DNA of 64,000 bases from Acidobacteriota bacterium (GTDB lineage Bacteria; Acidobacteriota; Thermoanaerobaculia; Multivoradales; JBCCEF01), in NCBI GenBank assembly GCA_039030395.1, contig JBCCEF010000002.1, positions 372,001 to 436,000 of the forward strand, written 5' to 3'. Shown piece after piece: positions 30,503 through 39,384 of the stretch. The notes beneath the pieces were generated by a model that was given only the letters and a program-made list of their open reading frames with translations, ran no database searches and was not told the origin of the DNA. A program made the translations under genes and the position numbers. Each line of letters begins with the position of its first letter. The stretch's first letter is position 1.

Positions 30503-31261
30503 CTAAACGCGGCTGACCACTTCTTCCGATAGACGGTAGTACTCGTAGGCGCCGCTGGAGCGTGGCGAGAAGGTGAAGATCGACTGACGGTGAGCTGGAC
30601 TCTCTTCGAGGCGAACGCTCTTGGTGATGATGGTGTCGAAGACCCGGTCGCCAAAGACCTCCCTCACTTGCTCTTGGATGTCCCGCGAGAGCACCGTGCG
30701 CTTGTCGTAGAGGGTGATCAGCGCCCCCAGGATCTGGAGCTCAGGATTCGCCCGCACCTTGATCTTGTCCATCGTGTCGAGCAGATCCTGGGTGCCTTCC
30801 AGGGCAAAGTAGCTCGCCTGCACGGGGATCAGAATGTGCGTTGCCGCCACCAGCGCATTGGCGGTGATGATGCCGAGGGTGGGAGGCGTGTCGAAGATGA
30901 TGAAGTCGAAGCGGTCTCGAAGGGACTGGATCTCGTCCTTCAGCCGGTAGTGACTGTCCAGTTCGCCGATCAGCTTGGCTTCGATCTTTGCCAGCGAGAT
31001 GCCGGACGGTGCCACCCACAGATTCTCCTGCGATTCCACCGAACGGAGAACGTCCGACAGGTGGATGTCGTCTTCCGTCAGGGCCTCGTAGACGTTGGAG
31101 GCATTCATCTTCGGTTCGAGGAACGACATCGTGCTGTTGGCCTGGGGATCGAGGTCCACCAGGAGGGTTTTCAAGCCCTTCTGAGCCAGCGCTGCGGAGA
31201 GATTGATGGCGGTGGTGGTCTTGCCCACGCCGCCTTTTTGGTTGGTGATTGCGATGATCAT
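30503..31261 (-). CDS. parA: ParA/Soj-family partitioning ATPase
   Basis: A 252-residue ParA. The deviant Walker A motif KGGVGKTTTAINLSAAL begins at residue 9, Walker A' is LLVDLDPQANST, and Walker B is FDFIIFDTPPTLGIIT. It lacks an N-terminal DNA-binding domain, as in chromosomal Soj. With ParB it segregates the origin region. The gene order parA-parB is standard; gidAB or dnaA neighbours are absent. A palindrome lies 64 bp upstream of the start codon (31316-31335). Confidence 0.94.
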   Translation of the reverse strand: MIIAITNQKGGVGKTTTAINLSAALAQKGLKTLLVDLDPQANSTMSFLEPKMNASNVYEALTEDDIHLSDVLRSVESQENLWVAPSGISLAKIEAKLIGELDSHYRLKDEIQSLRDRFDFIIFDTPPTLGIITANALVAATHILIPVQASYFALEGTQDLLDTMDKIKVRANPELQILGALITLYDKRTVLSRDIQEQVREVFGDRVFDTIITKSVRLEESPAHRQSIFTFSPRSSGAYEYYRLSEEVVSRV

Positions 31262-31315
31262 GGGCAGGGCGGGAGTGTAAGCGATGGGCTGCGGAGGGTC
31301 AAGGCGAAGAAAACG

Positions 31316-31335
31316 ATTGTCGGCGCGCCGACAAT
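31316..31335. promoter_or_regulatory. 20-bp perfect palindrome upstream of parA (site 1)
   Basis: ATTGTCGGCGCGCCGACAAT is perfectly self-complementary. Its 16-bp core TGTCGGCGCGCCGACA recurs exactly at 31980-31995, and both sit 62-64 bp upstream of a minus-strand start codon. A TAGGAT hexamer immediately upstream on the minus strand could be a -10 box. It may be an operator or a non-canonical parS. Confidence 0.65.
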
Positions 31336-31382
31336 GATCCTAATTGTTTGATTCTGAACGGCTTAGATTGATGTTCGTAAAT

Positions 31383-31925
31383 CTACATCTCGTATTTCCC
31401 GAGATCTTCCGGATCCAAGTCTTCGAGCCACTTGCGAAGCTTCTCTTCGTCGGACTCCGGCGTAGCCAGGTCTAGAGCCTTGGCCTTCTCGAGTACCTCG
31501 CGGAGCACAAAGATCGGAGCTTCGGCTCGAACCGCCAGGGCAATCGCGTCGCTCGGTCTCGAATCGACTTCGGAGCCCTCAGTGCCCGGTTCCGCGGATC
31601 CCCTGAGGTGGATCCGGGCGAAGAACGTGTTGTCCTGGAGATCGGAGATGACGACCTTCTCCACCACCGTTTCGAGGTGGGAGAGTACATTGGCGAGAAG
31701 GTCGTGGGTCATCGGTCGAGGCGTCTCGGCCTTTTCGATGCGCTGGGCGATGGCGTTGGCTTCGAAGAGTCCGATGCAAATCGGAAGAAACACCTGACTG
31801 TCCTCATCGCGCAAAACTACGATGGGACTGTTGGACGAGGGATCCAGGATGAGCCCGCGGATCTCCATTCGGATCTCCGTGGAGTCGCCGTTCCTTGGCC
31901 TCACCATGTCGGGAGAGTCGGTCAT
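31383..31925 (-). CDS. Bifunctional nuclease-family protein (DUF151)
   Basis: A 180-residue protein with a DUF151/BFN domain. It includes [35 protein letters not shown], and [21 protein letters not shown], the most conserved block. An acidic tail follows ([22 protein letters not shown]). Plant and bacterial relatives have been reported to have nuclease activity; the bacterial role is unclear. It is transcribed toward parA with the same palindrome upstream of its own start. Confidence 0.85.
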   Translation of the reverse strand: MTDSPDMVRPRNGDSTEIRMEIRGLILDPSSNSPIVVLRDEDSQVFLPICIGLFEANAIAQRIEKAETPRPMTHDLLANVLSHLETVVEKVVISDLQDNTFFARIHLRGSAEPGTEGSEVDSRPSDAIALAVRAEAPIFVLREVLEKAKALDLATPESDEEKLRKWLEDLDPEDLGKYEM

Positions 31926-31979
31926 CGATCTATTGTGGAGGTACCCTTCTCCACCGTCAAGGGAAAAGGGAGGCGGGAA

Positions 31980-31995
31980 TGTCGGCGCGCCGACA
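31980..31995. promoter_or_regulatory. 16-bp palindrome upstream of the DUF151 gene (site 2)
   Basis: TGTCGGCGCGCCGACA, identical to the core of the site at 31318-31333. A TATCCT hexamer lies just upstream in the minus-strand reading, so a transcription start could fall within the palindrome. Confidence 0.6.
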
Positions 31996-32072
31996 GGATA
32001 GGTCGATTTCTGGGATTGACGACCGTTGGTTCTCGCGGCAGTCCGTAGCGAGAAAGTGGAGATCGTAGAGTT

Positions 32073-33455
32073 TTAGGCCGCGACGCGAGACCGACCCACT
32101 AGGCTGTGTGGAAGGGCCTGCTCGATGGTGACTTCGGTGAGCGATCCGAGGGCAGCCGGCTGGGAACCGGCCTGGAAATGCACGATGCGGTGGCAGGGGG
32201 TGCGGCCGGTCTGGAATCCGGGCTCTTTGCCCCAGCCGGTCACCAGAACCTCGAAGGTCTGCCCGACCAGTTCGTCGTTGAGGCCGCGCTGGATCTCCGC
32301 CTGGAGGTCGAACAGTTCCTGAAGTCGGCGGGAGGCGACTTCGGGATCGACGTGTTGATCCAACTTCGGCGCGGCGGTCTTCGGCCGCACGGAGTACTTG
32401 AAGGCATAGAGTGAGCCGAAGCGCACGTCTTCCACGAGCTGCATCGTCTGCTGAAAGTCCTCTTCCGTCTCGCCCGGAAAGCCGATGATCAGGTCCGTTG
32501 ACAGAGCGAGGTCCGGCCGGGCCGCGCGGAGCTGGTTCACGAGGTCGCGGTAGGCCTCCACCGTGTAGCCGCGGCCCATTCGCCGCAGTACCGGATTGGA
32601 GCCGGACTGCACCGGCAGGTGCAGGTAGTTGCAGATGTTCGGGTGGCGCCCCATCTGCTCCACCATGCGGGGGGTGAAGTCCCTCGGGTAGGAAGTGAGG
32701 AAGCGAAGGCGCTCCAGGCCGGGAGTCGAGGCCACGGCGTCAAGCAGGTCCGCGAAGTCGGCGCCTTCGTGCTCTCCGCCTGGCGGCTCGCGCCAGTGGT
32801 TTACCGTTTGGCCGAGCAATTCGATCTCGATGAAACCGAAGTCCAGCAGGTGGCGAACTTCGGCGAGGATCTCTTTCATCGGCCGGCTGCGTTCCGGACC
32901 GCGGGTGCTCGGCACGATGCAGAAGGTGCATTTCTTGTTGCAGCCTTCGATGATGGTGACCATGCCCTTGTACTCGCCGGAGCGCGAGATCGAGTCGAAA
33001 GCGTACGCGCGTTCGTCCGGGAAGCCGGTGGCGACCACCCGCTCGCCGGCGCGGCGCCGGGCCAGAATGGTGGACAGCTCCCCCACCCTCGCCGGTCCGA
33101 GCACGAAGTCCAGCTCCGGCACCTTCTTGAGGGCCCGCTCGCCCACCTGTTGCGCCACGCAGCCGCACAGACCGATCAGCAGGTTCTGCTTCTCGTCCTT
33201 GAACTTGCGGTACACGCCGAGGCGGGAGAAGACCTTCTGCTCCGCCTTCTCCCGCACGCTGCAGGAGTTGAGCAGAATAATGTCGGCCTCCGCCACCTGG
33301 CGGGTGGGCAGGATGCCCTCCTGCATGAGCTGGCCGGCCATGCGCTGGGTGTCCAGCTCGTTCATCTGGCAGCCCCAAGTTTCGATGAAGTACCGCCGCG
33401 GAGGGGCCGCCGGCGAGCCGGTTGTGGGCAACGAGGGGGGTCGAGATTCGGTCAT
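32073..33455 (-). CDS. miaB: tRNA-2-methylthio-N6-dimethylallyladenosine synthase
   Basis: A 460-residue radical-SAM methylthiotransferase. The N-terminal UPF0004 domain has YFIETWGCQMNELDTQRM, LNSCSVREKAEQK and GLCGCVAQQ, whose three Cys ligate the auxiliary cluster. The radical SAM motif is EGCNKKCTFCIVPSTRG (C-x3-C-x2-C). A C-terminal TRAM domain covers about residues 390-450. It thiomethylates i6A37 of tRNAs. The ATG at 33455 is chosen; upstream codons lack similarity. Confidence 0.95.
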   Translation of the reverse strand: MTESRPPSLPTTGSPAAPPRRYFIETWGCQMNELDTQRMAGQLMQEGILPTRQVAEADIILLNSCSVREKAEQKVFSRLGVYRKFKDEKQNLLIGLCGCVAQQVGERALKKVPELDFVLGPARVGELSTILARRRAGERVVATGFPDERAYAFDSISRSGEYKGMVTIIEGCNKKCTFCIVPSTRGPERSRPMKEILAEVRHLLDFGFIEIELLGQTVNHWREPPGGEHEGADFADLLDAVASTPGLERLRFLTSYPRDFTPRMVEQMGRHPNICNYLHLPVQSGSNPVLRRMGRGYTVEAYRDLVNQLRAARPDLALSTDLIIGFPGETEEDFQQTMQLVEDVRFGSLYAFKYSVRPKTAAPKLDQHVDPEVASRRLQELFDLQAEIQRGLNDELVGQTFEVLVTGWGKEPGFQTGRTPCHRIVHFQAGSQPAALGSLTEVTIEQALPHSLVGRSRVAA

Positions 33456-33481
33456 GGTTCTGGGTCCTGGCTTCCCCGGGA

Positions 33482-34312
33482 CTAGAAATCGAGGCCGTCG
33501 GGATCGTAGATCGGGGGCGGAATCGGGTCCTGCCGGCGCGGCTGCGAGTCGTCCTCTGCCTCGCGCTGCGGCTCCAACTCTATCCCTTCCCTCAGCCAGC
33601 CCGGAAGGGCCCCGGCACGGCGGCCCCCTTCGAGGACCTCTTCCAGCCGCTCTTCGTGCTCGCGGGCGTCCTGCCGGGCCTGCCGGAGTGCATCGAGGGT
33701 GCGATCCCACTCGGGCTTGATCCGCTCGTCTCGGAAATAGCCGTCGTCCTCGGCATAGAAACGCCAGCGGAGCGACGCGGCTTCTTCTTCGAGAATTCCG
33801 ATCTGCTCGTGGGCGTCGGCCCAGGCGGTGCGGATCTCGCGCACTTTCCTCCGCCAAAAGGCTTCCCGGGAATCTTCGGCGGCGCCCGCGGGGTCGGTGG
33901 TGCCTCCGGCGGAGGTGCTGTCGGGCGAAAAGGTGACCTGGCCCTCGGCCGCGAATTCCGAAAGATTCTCGTTGGTGATCACCGGTCCGGAAGGCAGCCG
34001 TTCCAGGCCGCGCCGGCGGCGCTCTTCGAGGGCACGGGCCGAAGCTTCCGCCAGGGTCAACGGCCGCTTCGCGCGCTCCGGCTGGCCCAGGGTGATCAGG
34101 GTGGGGTCGTCCTGCCGTGCGCTCGCCGTCTGTTCACCGTCGGTGGTTTCGGTGGCCCCCGTTTCCTCGGGTAGTGGGCCGGAGGTCGGAGCGATGGACT
34201 GATCCTGCGCAGGCGCGGCATCCGGCTGCGTGGACGGCTTCTCAACGGAGGAGCTGGAGCAACCCGTCAGCAGCAGAAGAAGGAGCGGAACAGCGAAGAA
34301 TCGGGGGTACAT
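33482..34312 (-). CDS. Hypothetical lipoprotein with charged coiled-coil region
   Basis: A 276-residue protein beginning MYPRFFAVPLLLLLLTGCSSSS, a classic lipoprotein signal with Cys18. A low-complexity Thr/Glu/Pro region (about 20-75) is followed by an Arg/Glu-rich helical part (about 145-235: REAFWRRKVREIRTAWADAHEQ, then DALRQARQDAREHEERLEEVL) and a Pro-rich tail. I recognise no family. It lies between ptsI and miaB on the same strand and may be cotranscribed with either. Confidence 0.7.
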   Translation of the reverse strand: MYPRFFAVPLLLLLLTGCSSSSVEKPSTQPDAAPAQDQSIAPTSGPLPEETGATETTDGEQTASARQDDPTLITLGQPERAKRPLTLAEASARALEERRRRGLERLPSGPVITNENLSEFAAEGQVTFSPDSTSAGGTTDPAGAAEDSREAFWRRKVREIRTAWADAHEQIGILEEEAASLRWRFYAEDDGYFRDERIKPEWDRTLDALRQARQDAREHEERLEEVLEGGRRAGALPGWLREGIELEPQREAEDDSQPRRQDPIPPPIYDPDGLDF

Positions 34313-34354
34313 GACCCGGAGCCTATCGCAACGTGGGGCGCCCGGGGATCGCGG

Positions 34355-36136
34355 CTAGGACGACGCGGCAACCCGGGAGCGCCGGACGAAGGCGTTCAGT
34401 ATTTCTTCCGCCTCCTCGGCGGTGGCCTGGTCGATGCACCGCTCGGCCAGGGCGCAAAGTTCCTGGAGGTCGACTTCGCGGATCAGGGTCTTGATGGTCG
34501 GCACCACCCGGGCGTTCATCGACAGGCGCCGCAAGCCCATGCCGATCAGCAGCAGAGCGTAGCGTGGGTCGCTCGCCATTTCGCCGCACAGGGAGAGCTC
34601 GATGTCGGCCTCGCGAGCCGCCTCGATCACCCGTCGCAGCATGCGCAGGATGGCCGGATGGAGGGGCTGGTAGAGGTGGCTGACGTGCTCGTTGTTGCGG
34701 TCGACGGCAAGGGAATATTGGATCAGGTCGTTGGTGCCAATGGAGAAGAAATCCACCTCGCGGGCGATCACATCGGCACTCAAGGCCGCGGACGGTACTT
34801 CGATCATCGCGCCCAGACGGTAGGTTGCCGGCAGCTCGTGTCCCTCGGCAATCAGCTCCGCGCGCACCTCCTCAGCGAAAGCGCGAAACCGGCGGATCTC
34901 ATCGACGTTCGAAATCAGCGGCAGCAAAATCCACAGGTCGCCGTAGGCGGTGGCCCGGAAGAGCGACCGTAGCTGCACCCGGAACACCTCCGGTAACCCG
35001 AGGGTCAGGCGGATGCCGCGCAGCCCGAGTACCGGATTCTCCTCGCGGGTGTCCATCATCTCGCGCGCCAGCTTACGGCCGCCGAGATCGTAGGTGCGGA
35101 GGATCGCTGGATGTGGCGCCGCTGTTTCGACCACCTGGCGGTAGAGGGCGAGGTGTTCTTCTTCCGTCGGCTGAGCGGGACTCTTCTCGATGTAGAGGAA
35201 TTCCGAGCGGTAGAGGCCGACACCGGCGGCACCGAAGCGGATGACGTCGTCCAGTTCCTCGGGCAGGTCGATATTCGCCATCAAATGGACCGCCTGCCCG
35301 TCTTGGGTACGCGCTTCGAGGGCGCGGGTGGCCAGCATCGCCTCCTCGTGGCGTACCGCCGCCCGCCGCCGCTCGCGGTAGTGGGACAGCGCCTCCTTCG
35401 ACGGATGGAGGATCACAACCCCCTCGCCGCCGTCCACCACCAGCGGATCCTGGTCCGTCAGCAGGTCGTGAATGCCGTGCAGGCCGGCGACCAGAGGAAT
35501 GTTCAGGGAGCGGGCGATGATGGTGGTGTGGGAGGTGCGGCTACCGGTTTCGATGACGAAGGCCACCACTCCCTCGCGGCCCAAACGCACGGTGTCCGCC
35601 GGGGTGAGGTCGTCCGCCACCACGATCACATCGCCCTCGATCTCCGATAGCTCATGGTGGGAAACCCCATCGAGCACCCGGATCAGGTGGCGCCCCACAT
35701 CGCGGATGTCCTGGTGGCGCTCACGCAGGTACTCGTCCTCGATCTGCTGAAAGCGCTCCTCCAATTCCCCCGCCACCTGGTACACGGCCCATTCGGCGTT
35801 CACCCGGTTGCGGCGAATCTCGTCCTCCACCCGGCCGGTGAAAGAGGTATCCCTGAGCATCAGCAGGTGGGCGTCGAAGATGGTCGCCATCTCTTCACCG
35901 AGGTCGCCGTCAACGTTGCTCTGGATGCGTTCGATCTCCGCTGATGTGCGCAGCAGGGCCTCCTCGAAGCGGGCGACCTCGGCGTCCACCGCCTCCTCAT
36001 CCAGGGAGAAGCGATAGACCTCGCCAATGCGATTGGTGATCGACACCGCCTGGCCGATGGCGACGCCGCCGGAGACTCCCATGCCGTTCAGGATCTGCAT
36101 CTCGCTCGCATCTGCGCCCCTGCTGTTTCCGCTCAC
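34355..36136 (-). CDS. ptsI: Phosphoenolpyruvate-protein phosphotransferase (PTS enzyme I)
   Basis: A 593-residue enzyme I. The phosphorylated His lies in GSRTSHTTIIARSLNIP (about residue 200). The PEP-binding barrel shows GVGLYRSEFLYIE, LRTYDLGGRKLA, GLRGIRLTL and the C-terminal LCGEMASDPRYALLLIGMG. It passes phosphate from PEP to HPr. It overlaps ptsH (ATGA), which in turn overlaps the EIIA gene. No EIIB or EIIC is present, so this set is probably regulatory rather than for sugar uptake. Confidence 0.95.
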   Translation of the reverse strand: MSGNSRGADASEMQILNGMGVSGGVAIGQAVSITNRIGEVYRFSLDEEAVDAEVARFEEALLRTSAEIERIQSNVDGDLGEEMATIFDAHLLMLRDTSFTGRVEDEIRRNRVNAEWAVYQVAGELEERFQQIEDEYLRERHQDIRDVGRHLIRVLDGVSHHELSEIEGDVIVVADDLTPADTVRLGREGVVAFVIETGSRTSHTTIIARSLNIPLVAGLHGIHDLLTDQDPLVVDGGEGVVILHPSKEALSHYRERRRAAVRHEEAMLATRALEARTQDGQAVHLMANIDLPEELDDVIRFGAAGVGLYRSEFLYIEKSPAQPTEEEHLALYRQVVETAAPHPAILRTYDLGGRKLAREMMDTREENPVLGLRGIRLTLGLPEVFRVQLRSLFRATAYGDLWILLPLISNVDEIRRFRAFAEEVRAELIAEGHELPATYRLGAMIEVPSAALSADVIAREVDFFSIGTNDLIQYSLAVDRNNEHVSHLYQPLHPAILRMLRRVIEAAREADIELSLCGEMASDPRYALLLIGMGLRRLSMNARVVPTIKTLIREVDLQELCALAERCIDQATAEEAEEILNAFVRRSRVAASS

Positions 36137-36402
36137 TTCTCTTCTCCGAAGCGGCTGGCGATCAGCGCCGCCAGGCCCTCAACCGCCGCGGACTCGTCCT
36201 CCCCCTCCGCCCGCAGCACCACTTGTGTGCCCTGGGCGGCGGCCAGGAGGAGGATGCCCAGGATGCTCTTGGCGTCGACCGTCTGGCCGTCCTTGGCCAG
36301 GGTGATGCGGCTGTCGAAGGTGTTGGCGAAGTGCACCAACTTGGCCGCCGCCCGGGCGTGGAGACCCAGGCGATTGACGATTTCGACCTGCCGTTCGATC
36401 AC
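36133..36402 (-). CDS. ptsH: Phosphocarrier protein HPr
   Basis: An 89-residue HPr. The active-site His15 is in NRLGLHARAA. A Ser at the HPr-kinase target position is in DAKSILGILLLAA. Since hprK lies in the same cluster, Ser phosphorylation is likely. It overlaps ptsI and the EIIA gene by 4 bp each. Confidence 0.95.
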   Translation of the reverse strand: MIERQVEIVNRLGLHARAAAKLVHFANTFDSRITLAKDGQTVDAKSILGILLLAAAQGTQVVLRAEGEDESAAVEGLAALIASRFGEEK

Positions 36403-36881
36403 GCCTTCTTCCCTGCCTCTCCGTGTTCCTTTACCTGTGCGCGGTCATCGTCCGTCTGCGGACAGGGTGGCGGGGCGCAGGCCGCTTCTCGGTCGCTGCC
36501 GACGCAGATGCTCTGTTGCCCCTTCTCCGCCAGCCAGTGGGCCGCTTCGTCGAGGGTCTCCTCCCGCAGATTGCCGAGGCATGCCAGGCGCATGACCATC
36601 GGCAGGTTGACGCCTCCGATCACTTCGACCACGCCGGGAGCGCGAAAGGACATGGCAATGTTGCACGGAGTGCCGCCGAAGGCATCGGTGAGGATCAAAA
36701 CGCCCTCGCCGGTGTTCAGGCGGTCGAGGGACTCCTCCACCCGCCGCCGGGCGTCATCCATGGTGGCGCTCCAGGACAAAGAGATCGCTTCGAACTGAGC
36801 CAAGGAGCCATTGATCTTGCGAGCCGCTTCGAGCAGCTCGCGAGCCATGCCGCCGTGGGTGAGAATGAGGGTTCCGATCAT
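36399..36881 (-). CDS. Mannose-type PTS EIIA component
   Basis: A 160-residue EIIA of the mannose family. The phosphoryl-accepting His is in LILTHGGMARELLEA (about residue 9), and LILTDAFGGTPCNIAM (about 61-77) is the family's second hallmark. The C-terminus after about residue 125 is Cys- and Asp-rich, not typical, and possibly disordered. Stand-alone EIIA-Man proteins beside HPr, HprK and RapZ occur in other diderms without a transporter, implying a signalling role. Confidence 0.9.
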   Translation of the reverse strand: MIGTLILTHGGMARELLEAARKINGSLAQFEAISLSWSATMDDARRRVEESLDRLNTGEGVLILTDAFGGTPCNIAMSFRAPGVVEVIGGVNLPMVMRLACLGNLREETLDEAAHWLAEKGQQSICVGSDREAACAPPPCPQTDDDRAQVKEHGEAGKKA

Positions 36882-36962
36882 TTCGAAGGGCCTTTCGCTT
36901 GGACCCCAAAGGTCAAAGCGAGTACGGGGTTGAGAAGATTTACGCCTATTTACCGCCCTACT

Positions 36963-37859
36963 CTACCGTTCGATGTCGCGGTGCGCAACGCGGGTGGTCC
37001 AGTCCGCCTGTTCGAGGCGCCGGGCGAGGGCCTCGGTCACCGCTACGGAGCGGTGACGGCCGCCGGTGCAGCCAATGCCGACGGAAAGATAGCTGCGGTG
37101 CTCTTGGCGGTAACGCGGCAGCAAAAAGATCAGAAGGTTCGTCAGGCGCTCCACTAGCTCATGAAAGTCGTCGTCGCCGTGCAGGAATTCCCGCACCGGC
37201 TCTTCGAGGCCGGTTTTTTCCCGCAGGCCGGTAACGAAGTAGGGATTCGGCAGAAAGCGAACGTCGAACAGCAAATCCGTCCCGTAGGGAATGCCGTGCT
37301 TGAACCCGAAGCTGGTCACTGACACCAGCATGGCGATGCGCGACGACCGCTCGCCGCGGAAGTCTTCGGCCACCTGGCGCCGGGCGTCGTGCACGGACCA
37401 CTCGGTTGAGTCGTAGACGCGGTCCGCCATCGCCCTCAGCTCCCCCATCAGCTCCCGCTCTCGGAGGATGCCTTCGATCACCGCCCGGTCGGTGGCCAGG
37501 GGGTGCGGCCGGCGGGTCTCCGAGAAGCGGCGGACCAGCGCTTCATCCGATGCCTCGAGAAACAACAACGTCGGCTCGACCACTTGGCGGTCGATGTCGC
37601 GCACCAGGCCGGGAAACTCCTCGGCGAAGCCGGGGGCGCGCACATCCGCCACCACCGCGATGCGCCGATGTCCCTGCACCAGCTCCAACGGCCGGCTCAA
37701 GAACTGCCGCAGCAGCGGCAAGGGCAAATTGTCGACGGTGTAGAAGCCCAGATCCTCGAAGGATTTCGCCACCGAACTCTTGCCAGAGCCGGATAGGCCG
37801 GTGATCAGCACCAAGCGGGCGCGGTTGTCGGCGCGGGGACTCGTTTCCGAGCCGTTCAT
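36963..37859 (-). CDS. rapZ: RNase adapter RapZ / nucleotide-binding protein
   Basis: A 298-residue P-loop protein. LVLITGLSGSGKSSVAKSFEDLGF holds the Walker A motif (about residues 17-40), followed by VDNLPLPLL. The C-terminal domain has SVTSFGFKHGIPYGTDLLFDVRFLPNPY and YLSVGIGCTGGRHRSVAVTE. In E. coli RapZ directs decay of the GlmZ RNA; in other bacteria the role is less clear. It overlaps hprK by 4 bp within the rpoN-hpf-ptsN-hprK-rapZ cluster. Confidence 0.94.
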   Translation of the reverse strand: MNGSETSPRADNRARLVLITGLSGSGKSSVAKSFEDLGFYTVDNLPLPLLRQFLSRPLELVQGHRRIAVVADVRAPGFAEEFPGLVRDIDRQVVEPTLLFLEASDEALVRRFSETRRPHPLATDRAVIEGILRERELMGELRAMADRVYDSTEWSVHDARRQVAEDFRGERSSRIAMLVSVTSFGFKHGIPYGTDLLFDVRFLPNPYFVTGLREKTGLEEPVREFLHGDDDFHELVERLTNLLIFLLPRYRQEHRSYLSVGIGCTGGRHRSVAVTEALARRLEQADWTTRVAHRDIER

Positions 37860-38863
37860 CGCGGCGGCTTCCGGGCCGCTTCGAGCTGGCGGCGATTCTG
37901 TTCGATCTCGTAGTTGAGGGTGCGGGCGAACTCACGGGCAGAGTCGTGCCCCTGCAGTTTCAGCACATGGTTGCGGGCGGCGATCTCCACCAGCACGGAG
38001 ATGTTGCGGCCAAGGGCCACCGGCATCAGCAAGTATGGAATCGGGATACCGAGGATGTCGTAGAGGGATTCGTCGAGGCCGTGGCGATCGTAGGCCTTGC
38101 CCTCGACCCAAGCCTCCAGCTCGACCACCAGGTCGACGGTTTTGCGTTCCCGCACGGCGGCCAGGCCGAAAAGGTCCTGCACGTTGATGATGCCCACCCC
38201 GCGCAGCTCCATGTGATGGTGCAGCGGCCCGACGCTCGATCCCACCACTTCGCCGCTCGGAAAGCGCTTGACGGTCACCTGGTCATCGGCCACCAAACTG
38301 TGGCCGCGGGTGATCAGGTCAAGGGCCGATTCGCTCTTGCCGACGCCGCTGTTGCCGATCAGCAGCACCCCCAGGCCGAAAATCTCCATCAGCACCCCAT
38401 GCAGGGCGCTGGTGGGAGCCAGGCGCTCTTCGAGGAACCAACTGATCTCTTTGATCACCGTCGACGACATGGCCGACGAGCCGAGCACCGGCACCTCGCG
38501 CTCGATGCACAGATCGAGGAACCCCGGCAGTGGCTCGATGCCTTTGGTGATCACGAAGACTGGAACATCAAGGGCGGTGATGCGGTCGAAGCGGTCGTGC
38601 CGTGTGATGCGGTCTAGGGTTTCGAGGTAGGCCGTTTCGCTGGCCCCGATGATCTGCACCCGGCCGGTTTTGATGTAATCGTAGTAGCCGGCGAAGGCGA
38701 GGCCGGGCTTCTGCACCCGGGGGTGAATGATCTCGTTGTCGAGGTGACTCCCGCCGGCCAGGATCTCCAGCCGCAGCTCGTCCAGGGCGGCGCCGAGGAG
38801 ATCCTGCACCGGCACACGGGTGGTGCCCGCCTCCGGCGGATTCTTTTGCGGCGGCTCCGTCAA
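37856..38863 (-). CDS. hprK: HPr kinase/phosphorylase
   Basis: A 335-residue HprK. The C-terminal kinase domain has Walker A GNSGVGKSESALDLI (about residue 168) and the HprK signature near ELRGVGIINVQDLFG. The C-terminal segment carries MPVALGRNISVLVEIAARNH. It phosphorylates HPr on Ser and removes that phosphate. Its presence in a Gram-negative PTS-Ntr-like cluster implies that HPr carries both His and Ser signals. It overlaps ptsN and rapZ. Confidence 0.94.
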   Translation of the reverse strand: MTEPPQKNPPEAGTTRVPVQDLLGAALDELRLEILAGGSHLDNEIIHPRVQKPGLAFAGYYDYIKTGRVQIIGASETAYLETLDRITRHDRFDRITALDVPVFVITKGIEPLPGFLDLCIEREVPVLGSSAMSSTVIKEISWFLEERLAPTSALHGVLMEIFGLGVLLIGNSGVGKSESALDLITRGHSLVADDQVTVKRFPSGEVVGSSVGPLHHHMELRGVGIINVQDLFGLAAVRERKTVDLVVELEAWVEGKAYDRHGLDESLYDILGIPIPYLLMPVALGRNISVLVEIAARNHVLKLQGHDSAREFARTLNYEIEQNRRQLEAARKPPR

Positions 38864-39336
38864 GGCACCGGCTCCGGTTCTTCGGTTCTCTCCCGCCGCA
38901 GGAGCTCGAAGATCTCGCTCCGGTCGTTGGCGTCGATCAGCGCCTGGAGATTCTCCTCATGACGCACCCAACGGGAGATGGCCGCCAGCACCTGCAGGTG
39001 CTGCACCGGGTCCTTCTCCGGCGAAGCGAGCACGAACAGCACCTGCACGACCTCGCCGTCGACGGCGAAGAAATCGATCCCGCGGCGGGTCACCGCCACC
39101 GCCAGCACCGGTTCGCCAACCCCCTTGAGCTTGCAGTGCGGCACGGCGACGCCGTTTCCGATGCCGGTGGAGCCTAGGCCTTCCCGTTCGAGGAGAGCGT
39201 CGAAGAACGACTGCGCATCCGGCACTCGGCCGGCGACGGCCACATGGTCCGCCACCGAGCGAAGCACCGCCTCCCGGTCCTTGCCGTGCAGACCGGGGAA
39301 GATCAGGTCGGGGTCGAGCAACGCCGCTAAATCCAT
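38860..39336 (-). CDS. ptsN: PTS EIIA-Ntr-type regulatory protein
   Basis: A 158-residue EIIA of the fructose/nitrogen type. The phosphorylatable His lies in IGNGVAVPHCKLKGV (about residue 68). It begins MDLAALLDPDLIFPGLHGKDREAVL. In proteobacteria PtsN next to rpoN and hpf regulates potassium transport and nitrogen responses through its phosphorylation state. It starts 48 bp after hpf and overlaps hprK. Confidence 0.92.
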   Translation of the reverse strand: MDLAALLDPDLIFPGLHGKDREAVLRSVADHVAVAGRVPDAQSFFDALLEREGLGSTGIGNGVAVPHCKLKGVGEPVLAVAVTRRGIDFFAVDGEVVQVLFVLASPEKDPVQHLQVLAAISRWVRHEENLQALIDANDRSEIFELLRRERTEEPEPVP

Positions 39337-39384
39337 ATCTAGCCGTTCTTTCGCAGGTTTGAGCTGGTCGTTACTGGGCCGCCT

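Noticed and set aside
31316-31995. Calling the palindromes parS outright
   Set aside because: They do not match the canonical parS, and their equal spacing from two start codons fits operators as well; they are left as a hypothesis.
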